12,381 nt of DNA from Thermoplasmatales archaeon. GTDB taxonomy: Archaea; Thermoplasmatota; JASEFT01; JAUWIS01. The notes beneath the pieces were generated by a model, which was not told the origin of the DNA, did no database searches, and was given only the letters and a program-made list of their open reading frames with translations. The translations under genes were made by a program, and so were the position numbers. Positions 6,643-12,381 of the stretch are shown here, piece after piece. Location: NCBI GenBank assembly GCA_030019485.1, contig JASEEW010000039.1, positions 1-12,381 on the forward strand, written 5' to 3'. Position 1 is the first letter of the stretch. Every line of letters begins with the position of its first letter.

Positions 6643-7794
6643 ATGATATTTAAAAAAAGCGACATACCAAAAGCAGATGCGAGAAAAACATTCCACTGGG
6701 AGGATGGATACAAAGGCGAAAATGTAATGTATAGAATACCAAGGAACATTCAGTGGAATGATAATGTGGTTGTAAGAGAAGATGAATATGCAATATTTTT
6801 CAGGGACGGGAAGGCAATGCATGTGTTTGACAGACCTGGCAGATTTGCCATGACTACAGAAAACATTCCTGTGCTTGGCAGACTTGGAACCGCGCTAACG
6901 GGCGTACAGCAGCTGGGTGAAATTTATTATTTACAGAGAAGAGAACTCAGAGGGAAGTTCGGCACCGCTGAGCCTCTTGCTTTCAGGGACACTGATTTCG
7001 GACTTGTTAGAATTCGTGTGTTTGGCAACTTTGCGTACAAGGTAGTAGACCCAATGCTGTTTATAACGCAGTTTGTAGGTACTGAGGGAGTATCCTCAAG
7101 TGATAAGGTTATTGACTGGATGAAATCACAGCTTGTAATGTGCATAAATGATGCCCTTGGTGAGCTGAAAAGGGATAAGAACATGGCTGTTGTGGACATG
7201 CCTGCGTATTTGCAGGAAATAGAGCAGGTTGTTTTGAGTAAAGTAGGAGATGGTGCTGAAAGATACGGGGTAAAGATAACCAAAATCGCAGATTTAAATA
7301 TTAACCTGCCAAAAGAGGTTCAGGAGGCTGTTGATAAAAGGGGTGCGATGGGTGCTCTCGGGGTCGGCTACATGCAGTATCAGACAGGCAAGGCAATCGA
7401 AGGTGTTGGTGCAGGTGCTGCTGCAGGTGGTGGAGGAGCGACAGGTGCAATGGCTGGCTTGGGTGCAGGTGCTGGTGTTGGATTGGGTGTTGGTGCAATG
7501 ATGGGGCAGGCAATGCAGCAGCCATCGCAAGTACCGCAGGCACCAAAACCAACTGTAAAATGTCCTAAATGCAACACTGATGTTCAAGAAGGTGTGAAAT
7601 TTTGTCCAAACTGCGGGGGCAAAATCACAACCCCTGGTATGATGAGCTGCCCTAAATGCAATGCAGAAATGAAAATAGGCTCCAAGTTCTGCCCTGGCTG
7701 CGGTGAAAAACTGGTAAACAACTGTCCTAAATGCAATGCAGAGTTGCAGGCAGGAGCTAAATTCTGTCCTAACTGTGGAGCAAAAACAGGATAA
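6643..7794 (+). CDS. SPFH-domain protein with three C-terminal zinc ribbons
   Basis: SPFH (stomatin/prohibitin/flotillin) proteins form membrane-associated oligomers. This one resembles the virion-core-like YdjI type, which lacks an N-terminal membrane helix. Residues about 25-225 hold the SPFH region, including VVVREDEYAIFFRDGKAM, RVFGNFAYKVVDP and YGVKITKIADLNINLP. A Gly/Ala-rich low-complexity linker follows at about 235-295, then a Pro/Gln stretch, then three zinc ribbons with paired CxxC motifs at Cys307/310/321/324, 336/339/350/353 and 361/364/375/378, each with a ten-residue spacing. It starts six bases after the previous stop, with only a weak ribosome binding site (GAG near 6636). 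The ribbons probably bind proteins or nucleic acid; the target is unknown. Confidence 0.92.
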   Translation: MIFKKSDIPKADARKTFHWEDGYKGENVMYRIPRNIQWNDNVVVREDEYAIFFRDGKAMHVFDRPGRFAMTTENIPVLGRLGTALTGVQQLGEIYYLQRRELRGKFGTAEPLAFRDTDFGLVRIRVFGNFAYKVVDPMLFITQFVGTEGVSSSDKVIDWMKSQLVMCINDALGELKRDKNMAVVDMPAYLQEIEQVVLSKVGDGAERYGVKITKIADLNINLPKEVQEAVDKRGAMGALGVGYMQYQTGKAIEGVGAGAAAGGGGATGAMAGLGAGAGVGLGVGAMMGQAMQQPSQVPQAPKPTVKCPKCNTDVQEGVKFCPNCGGKITTPGMMSCPKCNAEMKIGSKFCPGCGEKLVNNCPKCNAELQAGAKFCPNCGAKTG

Positions 7795-7804
7795 GGTGAT
7801 AATA

Positions 7805-8797
7805 ATGGCTACACCTGTAGAGAAAGAAAAACCAATAATGTGTGAAAGCTGCGGGGCGCCGCTGAAAATGGGATTTGGTGCTACATTGATTACCTGCGAG
7901 TACTGCGGCTCAAGCATGACTGTAAGCGGCGAGGTTGCAAAACTCATTTCCAAGCACAGCATGCTGCTGAATAAAATAACACCTGAGCAGGCAGTAGAGG
8001 CAGCAAAGAAATGGATGGATTCTGGTATTTTCAGGGTCGGCGTTTCTAAAGAAGCCAGAATCACAGAAACAGCCCTGAAGTATCTGCCAGTCTGGACAGT
8101 ACCAGTAACGGTGACAGGGAACTATTCTGCTTCTAGTTCAGGAGGCTATTCTGCAGATGTAAGGCAGATGAGCGATTCATGGAAAGAAAAGGATAAAAAA
8201 GGCTTTTTGAAAGGGCTTGGTAAATTAGCAGTCAAAGGAGCTGCTATAGCAGCAATTGCCGCAGGCGCGGGTACCACAATGAGTTCACGTGGAAGGGACT
8301 CAAGAGGTGTAGGCATGATGCTTGGCGGCACTATGGTGCATGGTGCTGCTACTGGTGGGCAGAGAGGACCCGCAAGCGGTCCGATTAGCAGGCAGTACTA
8401 CGAACTCATGCTTGCCAGGCGTGCCAGCGATATAGATTTAAATCAATACCAGATACCATTGCAGGAAAAAGAAATATTTGCGATTGGCAAAATCCCATCA
8501 GATGCTGAACTGCTCAATGGTGATATGCTGGAGGAGGAGGCAAAAGCAAAAGCTGACGCACTTGGCAGGGAGCAGGTGAGAAAAGAGCTTTCACATCAGT
8601 ACGATACAATACATGCGCTGAATATCAACACGGCTCTCGGTGAAGGAGAACTTATACACATACCTGTATGGTTCGTAAACTACGAGCATAAAGGTGTGAA
8701 GAGAGTGGCAGGCGTTGATGGAATCACCTGTAAAGTGGTTAATGGCACAAGACCCACGGTTTCGTTAGGTGTGTTGGGGAAGAAGAAAGAAACTTAA
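7805..8797 (+). CDS. Zinc-ribbon protein with PVWFV-type C-terminal domain
   Basis: This 330-residue protein starts at the ATG at 7805, where GGTGAT (7795-7800) gives a ribosome binding site; an in-frame ATG at 7736 lies inside the previous gene. Cys13/16 and Cys31/34 form an N-terminal zinc ribbon. The segment AAKKWMDSGIFRVGV (66-80) is followed by KYLPVWTVPVTVTGNY. A Gly/Ala/Arg-rich stretch (about 140-190) has a weakly hydrophobic core that might touch the membrane. The C-terminal part has helices with EEEAKAKADALG and then IPVWFVNYEHKG...AGVDG (286-306), a strand-rich unit resembling PepSY-like repeats. It is paralogous to the gene at 11187. Its place beside the SPFH gene recalls zinc-ribbon YdjG in B. 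subtilis. Biochemical role unknown. Confidence 0.9.
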   Translation: MATPVEKEKPIMCESCGAPLKMGFGATLITCEYCGSSMTVSGEVAKLISKHSMLLNKITPEQAVEAAKKWMDSGIFRVGVSKEARITETALKYLPVWTVPVTVTGNYSASSSGGYSADVRQMSDSWKEKDKKGFLKGLGKLAVKGAAIAAIAAGAGTTMSSRGRDSRGVGMMLGGTMVHGAATGGQRGPASGPISRQYYELMLARRASDIDLNQYQIPLQEKEIFAIGKIPSDAELLNGDMLEEEAKAKADALGREQVRKELSHQYDTIHALNINTALGEGELIHIPVWFVNYEHKGVKRVAGVDGITCKVVNGTRPTVSLGVLGKKKET

Positions 8798-8806
8798 AGG
8801 AGGACT

Positions 8807-9425
8807 AGTCAATACCTGATACTGCCATGTTTTCCTCATTGCCTTTGCTGGTATAAACTTTTTAGAAACAAAGTTCCCCCACTTATCAAATCCACCTTCA
8901 ATCATTAAAACATAAATACGGGGCTTATACATTAAACCCCTACCAAAACGGATACAATACCACACGTATCATTTATTGCTGATATAGCAGCATCCATCAA
9001 CACCTTCCCCAGATAACGATGCTCACCAATAAATAGGCCATAATTTATCAGGAATGCTCATAACTATGTGCCTATGAGGCACAATTAAACATGGCTTTAC
9101 TCACAGATCCCGCCCATATTTATCAGTATAATTCTTACCACAATTCGAACATAATCTACTATTACAACCATAAACAAGCGTGTGTGTTTCATTACATTTT
9201 TCACAATAATAAACAAAAACATTCCCGTTCTTCTTTGCGTTTGAGCATTTTCTCTACCTCTTCTCTTTCAACATCTCGTATCTCATCATAGTGAAAGTAA
9301 CAAAACCTAGCCCAGTTACTATTATCTAAAAATATGTCTTTAACAGAATAATTATTTTTTGAACCATGAAACCAACTAATTTTTATAGGTGGAGATATAT
9401 CTACTTCTTTGCACAGTGTGTTCAC
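8807..9425 (-). pseudogene. Decayed IS91-like transposase
   Basis: Read on the minus strand, this stretch spells a transposase across several frames. From 9425 down, one frame gives SVKDIFLDNSNW and EVEKMLKRK. A second gives a zinc-binding part YYCEKCNETHTLVYGCNSRL plus LCSNCGKNYTDKYGRDL, then a stop. Next come PHRHIVMSIPDKLWPIYW and another stop. A shifted frame gives EHRYLGKVLMDAAISAINDT, and the second frame returns with KPRIYVLMIEGGFDKWGN and KAMRKTWQYQVLT. These are recognisable parts of zinc-binding/Y2-type transposases in the right order. At least two in-frame stops, frameshifts and a missing C-terminal half show it is dead. It sits between the SPFH run and the arrestin-like gene. The exact family (IS91-like) is my best reading from memory. 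Confidence 0.75.
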
Positions 9426-9466
9426 ATACTGTGTAGGGCTTTCCTTCTACAAAAAAGGATAGCCCT
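9412..9466. repeat. Two adjacent hairpins beside the transposase relic
   Basis: CACAGTGTG (9412-9420) faces CATACTGTG (9425-9433) with one mismatch around TTCA. Directly after it, AGGGCTTTCCTT (9435-9446) faces AAGGATAGCCCT (9455-9466), again with one mismatch. They lie at the 5' edge of the decayed transposase. They may be the element's terminal structure or a terminator/processing signal of the neighbouring transcript. Confidence 0.45.
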
Positions 9467-9513
9467 CAATTATCAAAAAGAAAGGAGTTTAATACTTTAT
9501 ATACTATGAAAAA

Positions 9514-9969
9514 ATGATTTTTGGGAAAGGAAGAATTGAAGTATTTCTGGACAAATACAACTATCTTCTTGGGGAGACTATTAATGGAAGAATGTCTTTG
9601 AAACTCAAGAAGCCTGTTCGCGCAAGAGGGCTGAAGGTTGCATTAATAGGTGAGCAGAAAACAATGCAGCATGGAGGATTTGGTGGCGTCAGTACTGGAA
9701 GGGGGCATCGTTCAAGCACACAAACAAGGTGCATTTATAATTTCGAAATCCCACTTGACGGTGAAAAAGAATACACTGGCGGGGAATACACATTCCAGAT
9801 AAAAATCCCGGAAAACTTACCCCAGCCCATGCTCCCCCCGGGTGCTATGGGCAGTGTATTACAAATGGTTACTGGAACAACCCAGAGAATAAACTGGTAT
9901 GTAAGAGCATACCTGGATGTTCCAATGGGTCTTGATGTTTCTGGAAAAGTTCAGGTTGTGATTGGGTAA
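9514..9969 (+). CDS. Arrestin-like beta-sandwich protein
   Basis: The 151-residue protein begins FGKGRIEVFLDKYNYLLGET, followed by INGRMSLKLKKPVRARGLKV and ALIGEQKT. This is the pattern of the arrestin N-terminal fold seen in small prokaryotic arrestin/Spo0M-like proteins. A Gly/Ser/His-rich loop lies at about 53-68; GGEYTFQIKIPENLPQP and TQRINWYVRAYLDVP complete the sandwich. It is cytoplasmic, with no signal peptide or membrane segment. The ATG at 9514 fits the start of the fold. A TATA-like TTTATATA at 9497-9504 is too close to be its promoter, so its transcription start is unclear. It follows the decayed transposase and may once have been joined to the SPFH run. The partner is unknown; scaffolding of membrane complexes is inferred from the fold. 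Confidence 0.85.
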   Translation: MIFGKGRIEVFLDKYNYLLGETINGRMSLKLKKPVRARGLKVALIGEQKTMQHGGFGGVSTGRGHRSSTQTRCIYNFEIPLDGEKEYTGGEYTFQIKIPENLPQPMLPPGAMGSVLQMVTGTTQRINWYVRAYLDVPMGLDVSGKVQVVIG

Positions 9970-10006
9970 CGTCTATCGTCCCAAAACTCCTATATTCCCT
10001 CAACAA

Positions 10007-10026
10007 TTTTTTTATTTATTTTTTTT
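10007..10026 (+). terminator. T-rich terminator after the arrestin-like gene
   Basis: Three T runs (seven at 10007-10013, three at 10015-10017, eight at 10019-10026) lie 38 bases after the stop codon at 9969. Archaeal RNA polymerase stops at such T tracts without a hairpin. The position between two convergent genes supports this reading. Confidence 0.6.
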
Positions 10027-10051
10027 ACCTGCTAATATCAAAATAAATTAG

Positions 10052-10058
10052 AAAAAAA
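10052..10058 (-). terminator. T7 terminator of htpX
   Basis: Seven A residues on the plus strand give a run of seven T on the minus strand, 14 bases beyond the htpX stop codon. The archaeal T-tract rule makes it the likely end of the htpX transcript. Confidence 0.5.
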
Positions 10059-10071
10059 CCAAGGTGGCTCA

Positions 10072-11145
10072 TTAGATAAACTTATAAACATCTTTTAAAC
10101 GTTTATCATACTTCATTTCCTTTTCCATTTCCATAAGCATAAGGATGCGCCTGTAAGTCGCTGGATGTGTTGAGAACAACTCATTCGCTCTTCTCCAGTG
10201 CGATTTTGCCTCTTTCTCTACAGCAATCTCCAATTCTTTTTCATCAATCATGCCGTCCTTATCCAAATCGTAGCTGTCCATTCTCTCCCTAAGAAGGGTG
10301 TAATCATTCACTGCCTTAACAGGATCACCAATATAAAAAGCTCTTACACCACTCGGCTCATCCTTCCTGCTTAACGAAAGCCCATATGCAATTTTTGTGA
10401 GGGCAGAGCATAGCCCGTGAGGGTTGCCTGTAACACCAGCTGAGTAGGCATCCGCATAGTATTCCCTTATTCTTGAAAGTCTAAGCACAAGCATCTGAGA
10501 AACAAGATAGACTGTGTAGGAAAGCACTCCAACAATGATCGCAAATAATAATATCTTCCCCTTACCTTTGCCTCCCCCTCTAGAATATCTGAGGAATGCA
10601 AAAAGCGTTCTTGCAACCATGTACGTAAGCAAAGGCACTGCAGAAACCAAAGTTATAGTTATAACATCCTTATGGGTAATGTGTCCTATCTCATGTCCTA
10701 TTACGCCCTCAATCTCATCTTTACTCAGTTTCGACAAAAGCGAGTTGTGCACAACAAGTGTGCAATCATTAACATTCCTGCCGAACACAAACGCATTCGG
10801 CGATGGGTTATCTATCACCGCTACTCTCGGCATTGGTATACCCGACCTCTCACACAGCCGCTTAACCATATTGTATAGAAATGGGTTGCCCCTCTCAGAA
10901 ATATAATGGTTTTCCCTTAACCCTGTAGCTTTTCTTACAATGGCTGGCGAGATGCGCCACTGAGTGAAAATAAACAGAGCAACCAGAGCAACGATTATTA
11001 CTATGCTGTACCAGACAAAACCAAAAGGTATCTGAAACACAAAATGCAGAACATAATCCACTATTATCATGAAAATGAGTAACAAACCAACAACCAGTGA
11101 TATTGTAATATTTGCACTTCTCTTCAGCATACTAAGCGAACCCAT
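10072..11145 (-). CDS. htpX: HtpX-type M48 membrane metalloprotease with an EF-hand loop
   Basis: HtpX proteases cut damaged or misfolded membrane proteins. The 357-residue product has two N-terminal helices (about 13-33 and 43-61), the zinc motif HEIGH at 151-155, two more helices (about 162-184 and 198-220), and the third zinc ligand Glu228 in REYYADAYSAG. The family C-terminal motif LFSTHPAT is at 323-330. Between them, residues 293-304 read DLDKDGMIDEKE, a canonical EF-hand calcium loop with acidic residues at positions 1, 3, 5, 9 and 12, a Gly at 6 and an Ile at 8. This insertion could make the enzyme calcium-responsive. It converges with the arrestin-like gene and is divergent from the second zinc-ribbon gene. 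I did not see a ribosome binding site before the ATG; the TATA box placement fits a leaderless transcript. Confidence 0.95.
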   Translation of the reverse strand: MGSLSMLKRSANITISLVVGLLLIFMIIVDYVLHFVFQIPFGFVWYSIVIIVALVALFIFTQWRISPAIVRKATGLRENHYISERGNPFLYNMVKRLCERSGIPMPRVAVIDNPSPNAFVFGRNVNDCTLVVHNSLLSKLSKDEIEGVIGHEIGHITHKDVITITLVSAVPLLTYMVARTLFAFLRYSRGGGKGKGKILLFAIIVGVLSYTVYLVSQMLVLRLSRIREYYADAYSAGVTGNPHGLCSALTKIAYGLSLSRKDEPSGVRAFYIGDPVKAVNDYTLLRERMDSYDLDKDGMIDEKELEIAVEKEAKSHWRRANELFSTHPATYRRILMLMEMEKEMKYDKRLKDVYKFI

Positions 11146-11167
11146 AAAAAATATTATTAGTGTTGTG

Positions 11168-11176
11168 AAATATATA
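11168..11176 (-). promoter_or_regulatory. TATA box of htpX in the divergent gap
   Basis: On the minus strand TATATATTT is centred about 27 bases before the htpX ATG, so transcription would begin almost at the start codon. This fits a leaderless mRNA. On the plus strand the same AT-rich site is too close to the ATG at 11187; AAATATTATT near 11148-11157 fits that gene better. The two promoters overlap in a 41-base gap. Confidence 0.5.
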
Positions 11177-11186
11177 CCTTTTTATT

Positions 11187-11978
11187 ATGGTAGAGGTTGT
11201 GCAACAAATCAGCTGTCCGGGCTGTGGGGCTCCAGTCAAAGTAGTACCTGGAGAGATTATAATTACGTGTGAGTATTGCGGTTCTGATATGAAACTTGGT
11301 GAGAAATTCTTCCTAAACCACTCAATAATTCCAGGGAAGTATCAAAAGGAGGATGTTGTAAAGATTGTCAAGAAATGGATGAGGGTTGGCTTTTACAAGC
11401 CTGATGACTTGGCAAAGAGATCAATAATCAAAAGTGCAGAATGCATCTTCCTACCTTTTTTCATCGCTCATATAGAATCGCTAACGAAATATTCCGGGTT
11501 TTTCACAAGAACAGGAGAAAACACCCCAAGGAATGGTGAGTTGAAAAAAGAATATTTCTGGAAAGTACTTGGAAGACGTGGATCGAAATTTCCGACAAAG
11601 GAGTACCATATACCATTGAGCGGAAAAACACAATTCAACATTATTCACATTTCAAAGAATGCAAAATTTCTCAATTCAGAAATTGATGAAAAGGAAGCAG
11701 AAAACATTGCTAAACAGGAAGCAGGTATGCATCAAAAACACCTTCTTGAAGATACTGTTGATGTGTTCTCATCACTAGATACAGGGTGCAAAATCATTGA
11801 TACTGAGCTGGTACATGCGCCAGTATGGTTTATTGAGTATAATTACAAAGGGCGAGTTTATAAAATGCTGGTGGATGGGGTGTCTGGCGAAACAATCAAA
11901 GCAGATATCCCGTTACCAGACACTTCATTCAAAGGGTTCTTCAAAGAAATGAAAAGAGGACTGTTTTCTAGAGGATAA
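11187..11978 (+). CDS. Second zinc-ribbon / PVWF-domain protein, paralogue of the 7805 gene
   Basis: This 263-residue protein has the same order of parts as the gene at 7805: a zinc ribbon with Cys10/13 and Cys28/31, a helix with VKKWMRVGFYKPD (61-73), a hydrophobic strand IFLPFFIAHIESL (87-99), a helical part with DEKEAENIAKQE (167-178), and the C-terminal unit HAPVWFIEYNYKG...MLVDGVSG (210-234). It lacks the long Gly/Ala-rich insert of its paralogue. No membrane helix is certain. It reads away from htpX with a shared promoter gap, which suggests joint control. Its function is unknown; the shared architecture and neighbourhood suggest work in the same membrane module, perhaps as a variant subunit. 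Confidence 0.88.
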   Translation: MVEVVQQISCPGCGAPVKVVPGEIIITCEYCGSDMKLGEKFFLNHSIIPGKYQKEDVVKIVKKWMRVGFYKPDDLAKRSIIKSAECIFLPFFIAHIESLTKYSGFFTRTGENTPRNGELKKEYFWKVLGRRGSKFPTKEYHIPLSGKTQFNIIHISKNAKFLNSEIDEKEAENIAKQEAGMHQKHLLEDTVDVFSSLDTGCKIIDTELVHAPVWFIEYNYKGRVYKMLVDGVSGETIKADIPLPDTSFKGFFKEMKRGLFSRG

Positions 11979-12077
11979 TTATCCACGCTTATAAAAGGTA
12001 GAAAGTTATTTTAGTTCTGAAAACATAATGGCTTCTGTCTGTCTTGCTGAATAAAATTTGATACAGAAGGTTATATC
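11979..12077 (+). other. Gene-free AT-rich stretch with TATA-like sites
   Basis: No credible protein gene is present. A TATA-like TTATAAAA at 11989-11996 and TTATAT at 12071-12076 could start transcripts running into the hairpin array and the tRNA; no good TATA box lies at the usual 25-30 bases before the tRNA. CTTCTGT (12032-12038) and ACAGAAG (12063-12069) form a perfect seven-base inverted repeat with a 24-base loop. An eight-codon reading frame at 12028 is too short to call. Confidence 0.4.
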
Positions 12078-12283
12078 GCAAAAAATTTGCAAAGCAAATT
12101 TTTGCTCTCTGAGAGGAAAAGCTTTATTTTTCCTCTCGCTCGCAAAGTTTGCATAGCAAACTTTGCTCTCTGCAGGGAAATCGTGTTATGATTTCCCCGC
12201 GCTCGTGAATTTTCCAAAGGAAAATTCACTCGTGCTTCGGAACGCTTTGCGTTCCTCGCATCTTTCGCTAACGCTCAAGATGC
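12078..12283. repeat. Array of seven consecutive hairpins
   Basis: Seven inverted repeats follow each other with spacers of 2-9 bases. H1 12078-12105 (one bulged A, loop AAA). H2 12111-12137 (10 bp, loop GCTTTAT). H3 12142-12166 (11 bp, loop ATA). H4 12175-12197 (8 bp, loop GTGTTAT). H5 12205-12229 (11 bp, loop AAA). H6 12239-12255 (7 bp, loop TTT). H7 12258-12283 (7 bp, 12-base loop, its end touching the tRNA). Stem sequences are mostly unrelated, but spacers alternate TCTCT(G) and GCTC, and loops alternate three and seven bases over the first five hairpins, so a 64-base unit appears to repeat in structure. Not a CRISPR, since no stem sequence is conserved. Function unknown. Confidence 0.8.
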
Positions 12284-12326
12284 AGAGGTAGCTAAGCCCG
12301 GTTTAAGGCGCCGGCCTTGAGCAGCC

Positions 12327-12354
12327 TTTTTCTTTTTCTAAAGAAAAAGAAAAA
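12327..12354 (+). repeat. Perfect T-rich/A-rich hairpin in the presumed tRNA intron
   Basis: TTTTTCTTTTTC (12327-12338) pairs with GAAAAAGAAAAA (12343-12354) over 12 perfect bp around TAAA. It lies in the presumed tRNA intron and has the same perfect-stem style as the array upstream of the tRNA. Confidence 0.6.
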
Positions 12355-12360
12355 TATTTC

Positions 12361-12381
12361 GGAATTGTCACAGACAATTCC
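12361..12381 (+). repeat. Nine-bp hairpin at the window end
   Basis: GGAATTGTC-ACA-GACAATTCC is a perfect hairpin with a three-base loop, matching the triloop hairpins H1, H3 and H5 upstream. It ends exactly at the last base of the window, so more hairpins may follow. Confidence 0.6.

Larger units (their letters stand above)
12282..12381 (+). tRNA. tRNA-Ser(UGA), 5' part, apparently interrupted after position 37
   Basis: GCAGAGG (12282-12288) is the 5' acceptor strand, followed by TA, a D-arm GCT...GGC with a class II-type loop AAGCCCGGTTTAA, G26, anticodon 5' stem CCGGC (12311-12315) and loop CTTGAG, placing TGA at 34-36 (12318-12320). The sequence after G37 (12321) does not supply the expected GCCGG 3' stem. 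Instead it runs into two perfect hairpins at 12327-12354 and 12361-12381. Archaeal tRNA introns usually sit exactly at 37/38, so an intron starting at 12322 is the natural reading, with exon 2 beyond the window. A broken tRNA cannot be excluded. Reading it as Leu would need the anticodon shifted by one base and a poorer stem. Confidence 0.6.

Noticed and set aside
7294..8064. A 256-codon open frame on the minus strand opposite the SPFH and zinc-ribbon genes
   Set aside because: It mirrors the Gly/Ala and Cys-rich repeats of the sense genes, shows low-complexity Thr/Cys/Ser runs, has no ribosome binding site I could see and resembles no family.
9091..9291. A 66-codon plus-strand frame in the gap after the zinc-ribbon gene
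   Set aside because: It lies opposite the decayed transposase, whose reading on the other strand explains the sequence; the protein is low-complexity and unrecognisable.
8796..9487. AAAGGAG at 8796-8802 and 9481-9487 as a target-site duplication around the transposase relic
   Set aside because: The motif is a ribosome-binding-site sequence and common by chance, the copies do not lie exactly at the element edges, and IS91-like elements usually do not duplicate the target.
9497..9504. TTTATATA as the promoter of the arrestin-like gene
   Set aside because: It is 9-16 bases before the ATG, so transcription would begin inside the gene, past the conserved start of the fold.
12028..12054. An eight-codon reading frame after the second zinc-ribbon gene
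   Set aside because: Too short, no ribosome binding site, and no evidence that it is translated.
12078..12381. A CRISPR array
   Set aside because: The hairpins do not share a repeat sequence; only spacer and loop layout recur, and the spacers are 2-9 bases.

Overview
The window is archaeal. It carries the archaeal str-type translation block (S12, S7, EF-2 with the diphthamide-site motif IHRG, EF-1A, S10). Start codons are preceded by GGTGA/GGTGAT ribosome binding sites, promoters look like TATA boxes, and the last feature is the 5' part of an archaeal-style tRNA-Ser that seems interrupted at position 37/38. Base composition is moderately AT-rich. I cannot assign a lineage from this alone; a euryarchaeal or DPANN-like archaeon fits.

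Left part (1-5681): the first codons of a divergent gene (minus strand, 1-27), a TATA promoter with a palindrome at the expected transcription start, then rps12 and rps7 almost touching. A 221-bp spacer of TTAGGG/CCCTAA-type inverted repeats follows, then fusA (EF-2), a small SAM methyltransferase overlapping the end of fusA, tuf (EF-1A) and rps10. This is ordinary core translation machinery, except for the methyltransferase and the telomere-like spacer.

Middle and right part (5748-11978): a new promoter starts a tight four-gene run: a four-helix membrane protein, a helical coiled-coil protein, an SPFH-domain protein ending in three zinc ribbons, and a zinc-ribbon protein with a C-terminal PVWFV-type domain. 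A decayed IS91-like transposase (minus strand, about 8807-9425, with in-frame stops and frameshifts) separates this run from an arrestin-like protein. Then come a convergent HtpX-type membrane protease with a canonical EF-hand loop and, divergent from it, a second zinc-ribbon protein that is a clear paralogue of the first. I infer a membrane-integrity or envelope-stress module, comparable in logic to Bacillus subtilis ydjFGHI plus a quality-control protease.

Right edge (11979-12381): no protein gene. It holds TATA-like sites, a run of seven consecutive perfect or near-perfect hairpins whose stems are unrelated in sequence but whose spacers and loop sizes alternate regularly, and then a tRNA-Ser(UGA) 5' half. 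Two more perfect hairpins follow the anticodon and reach the window end.
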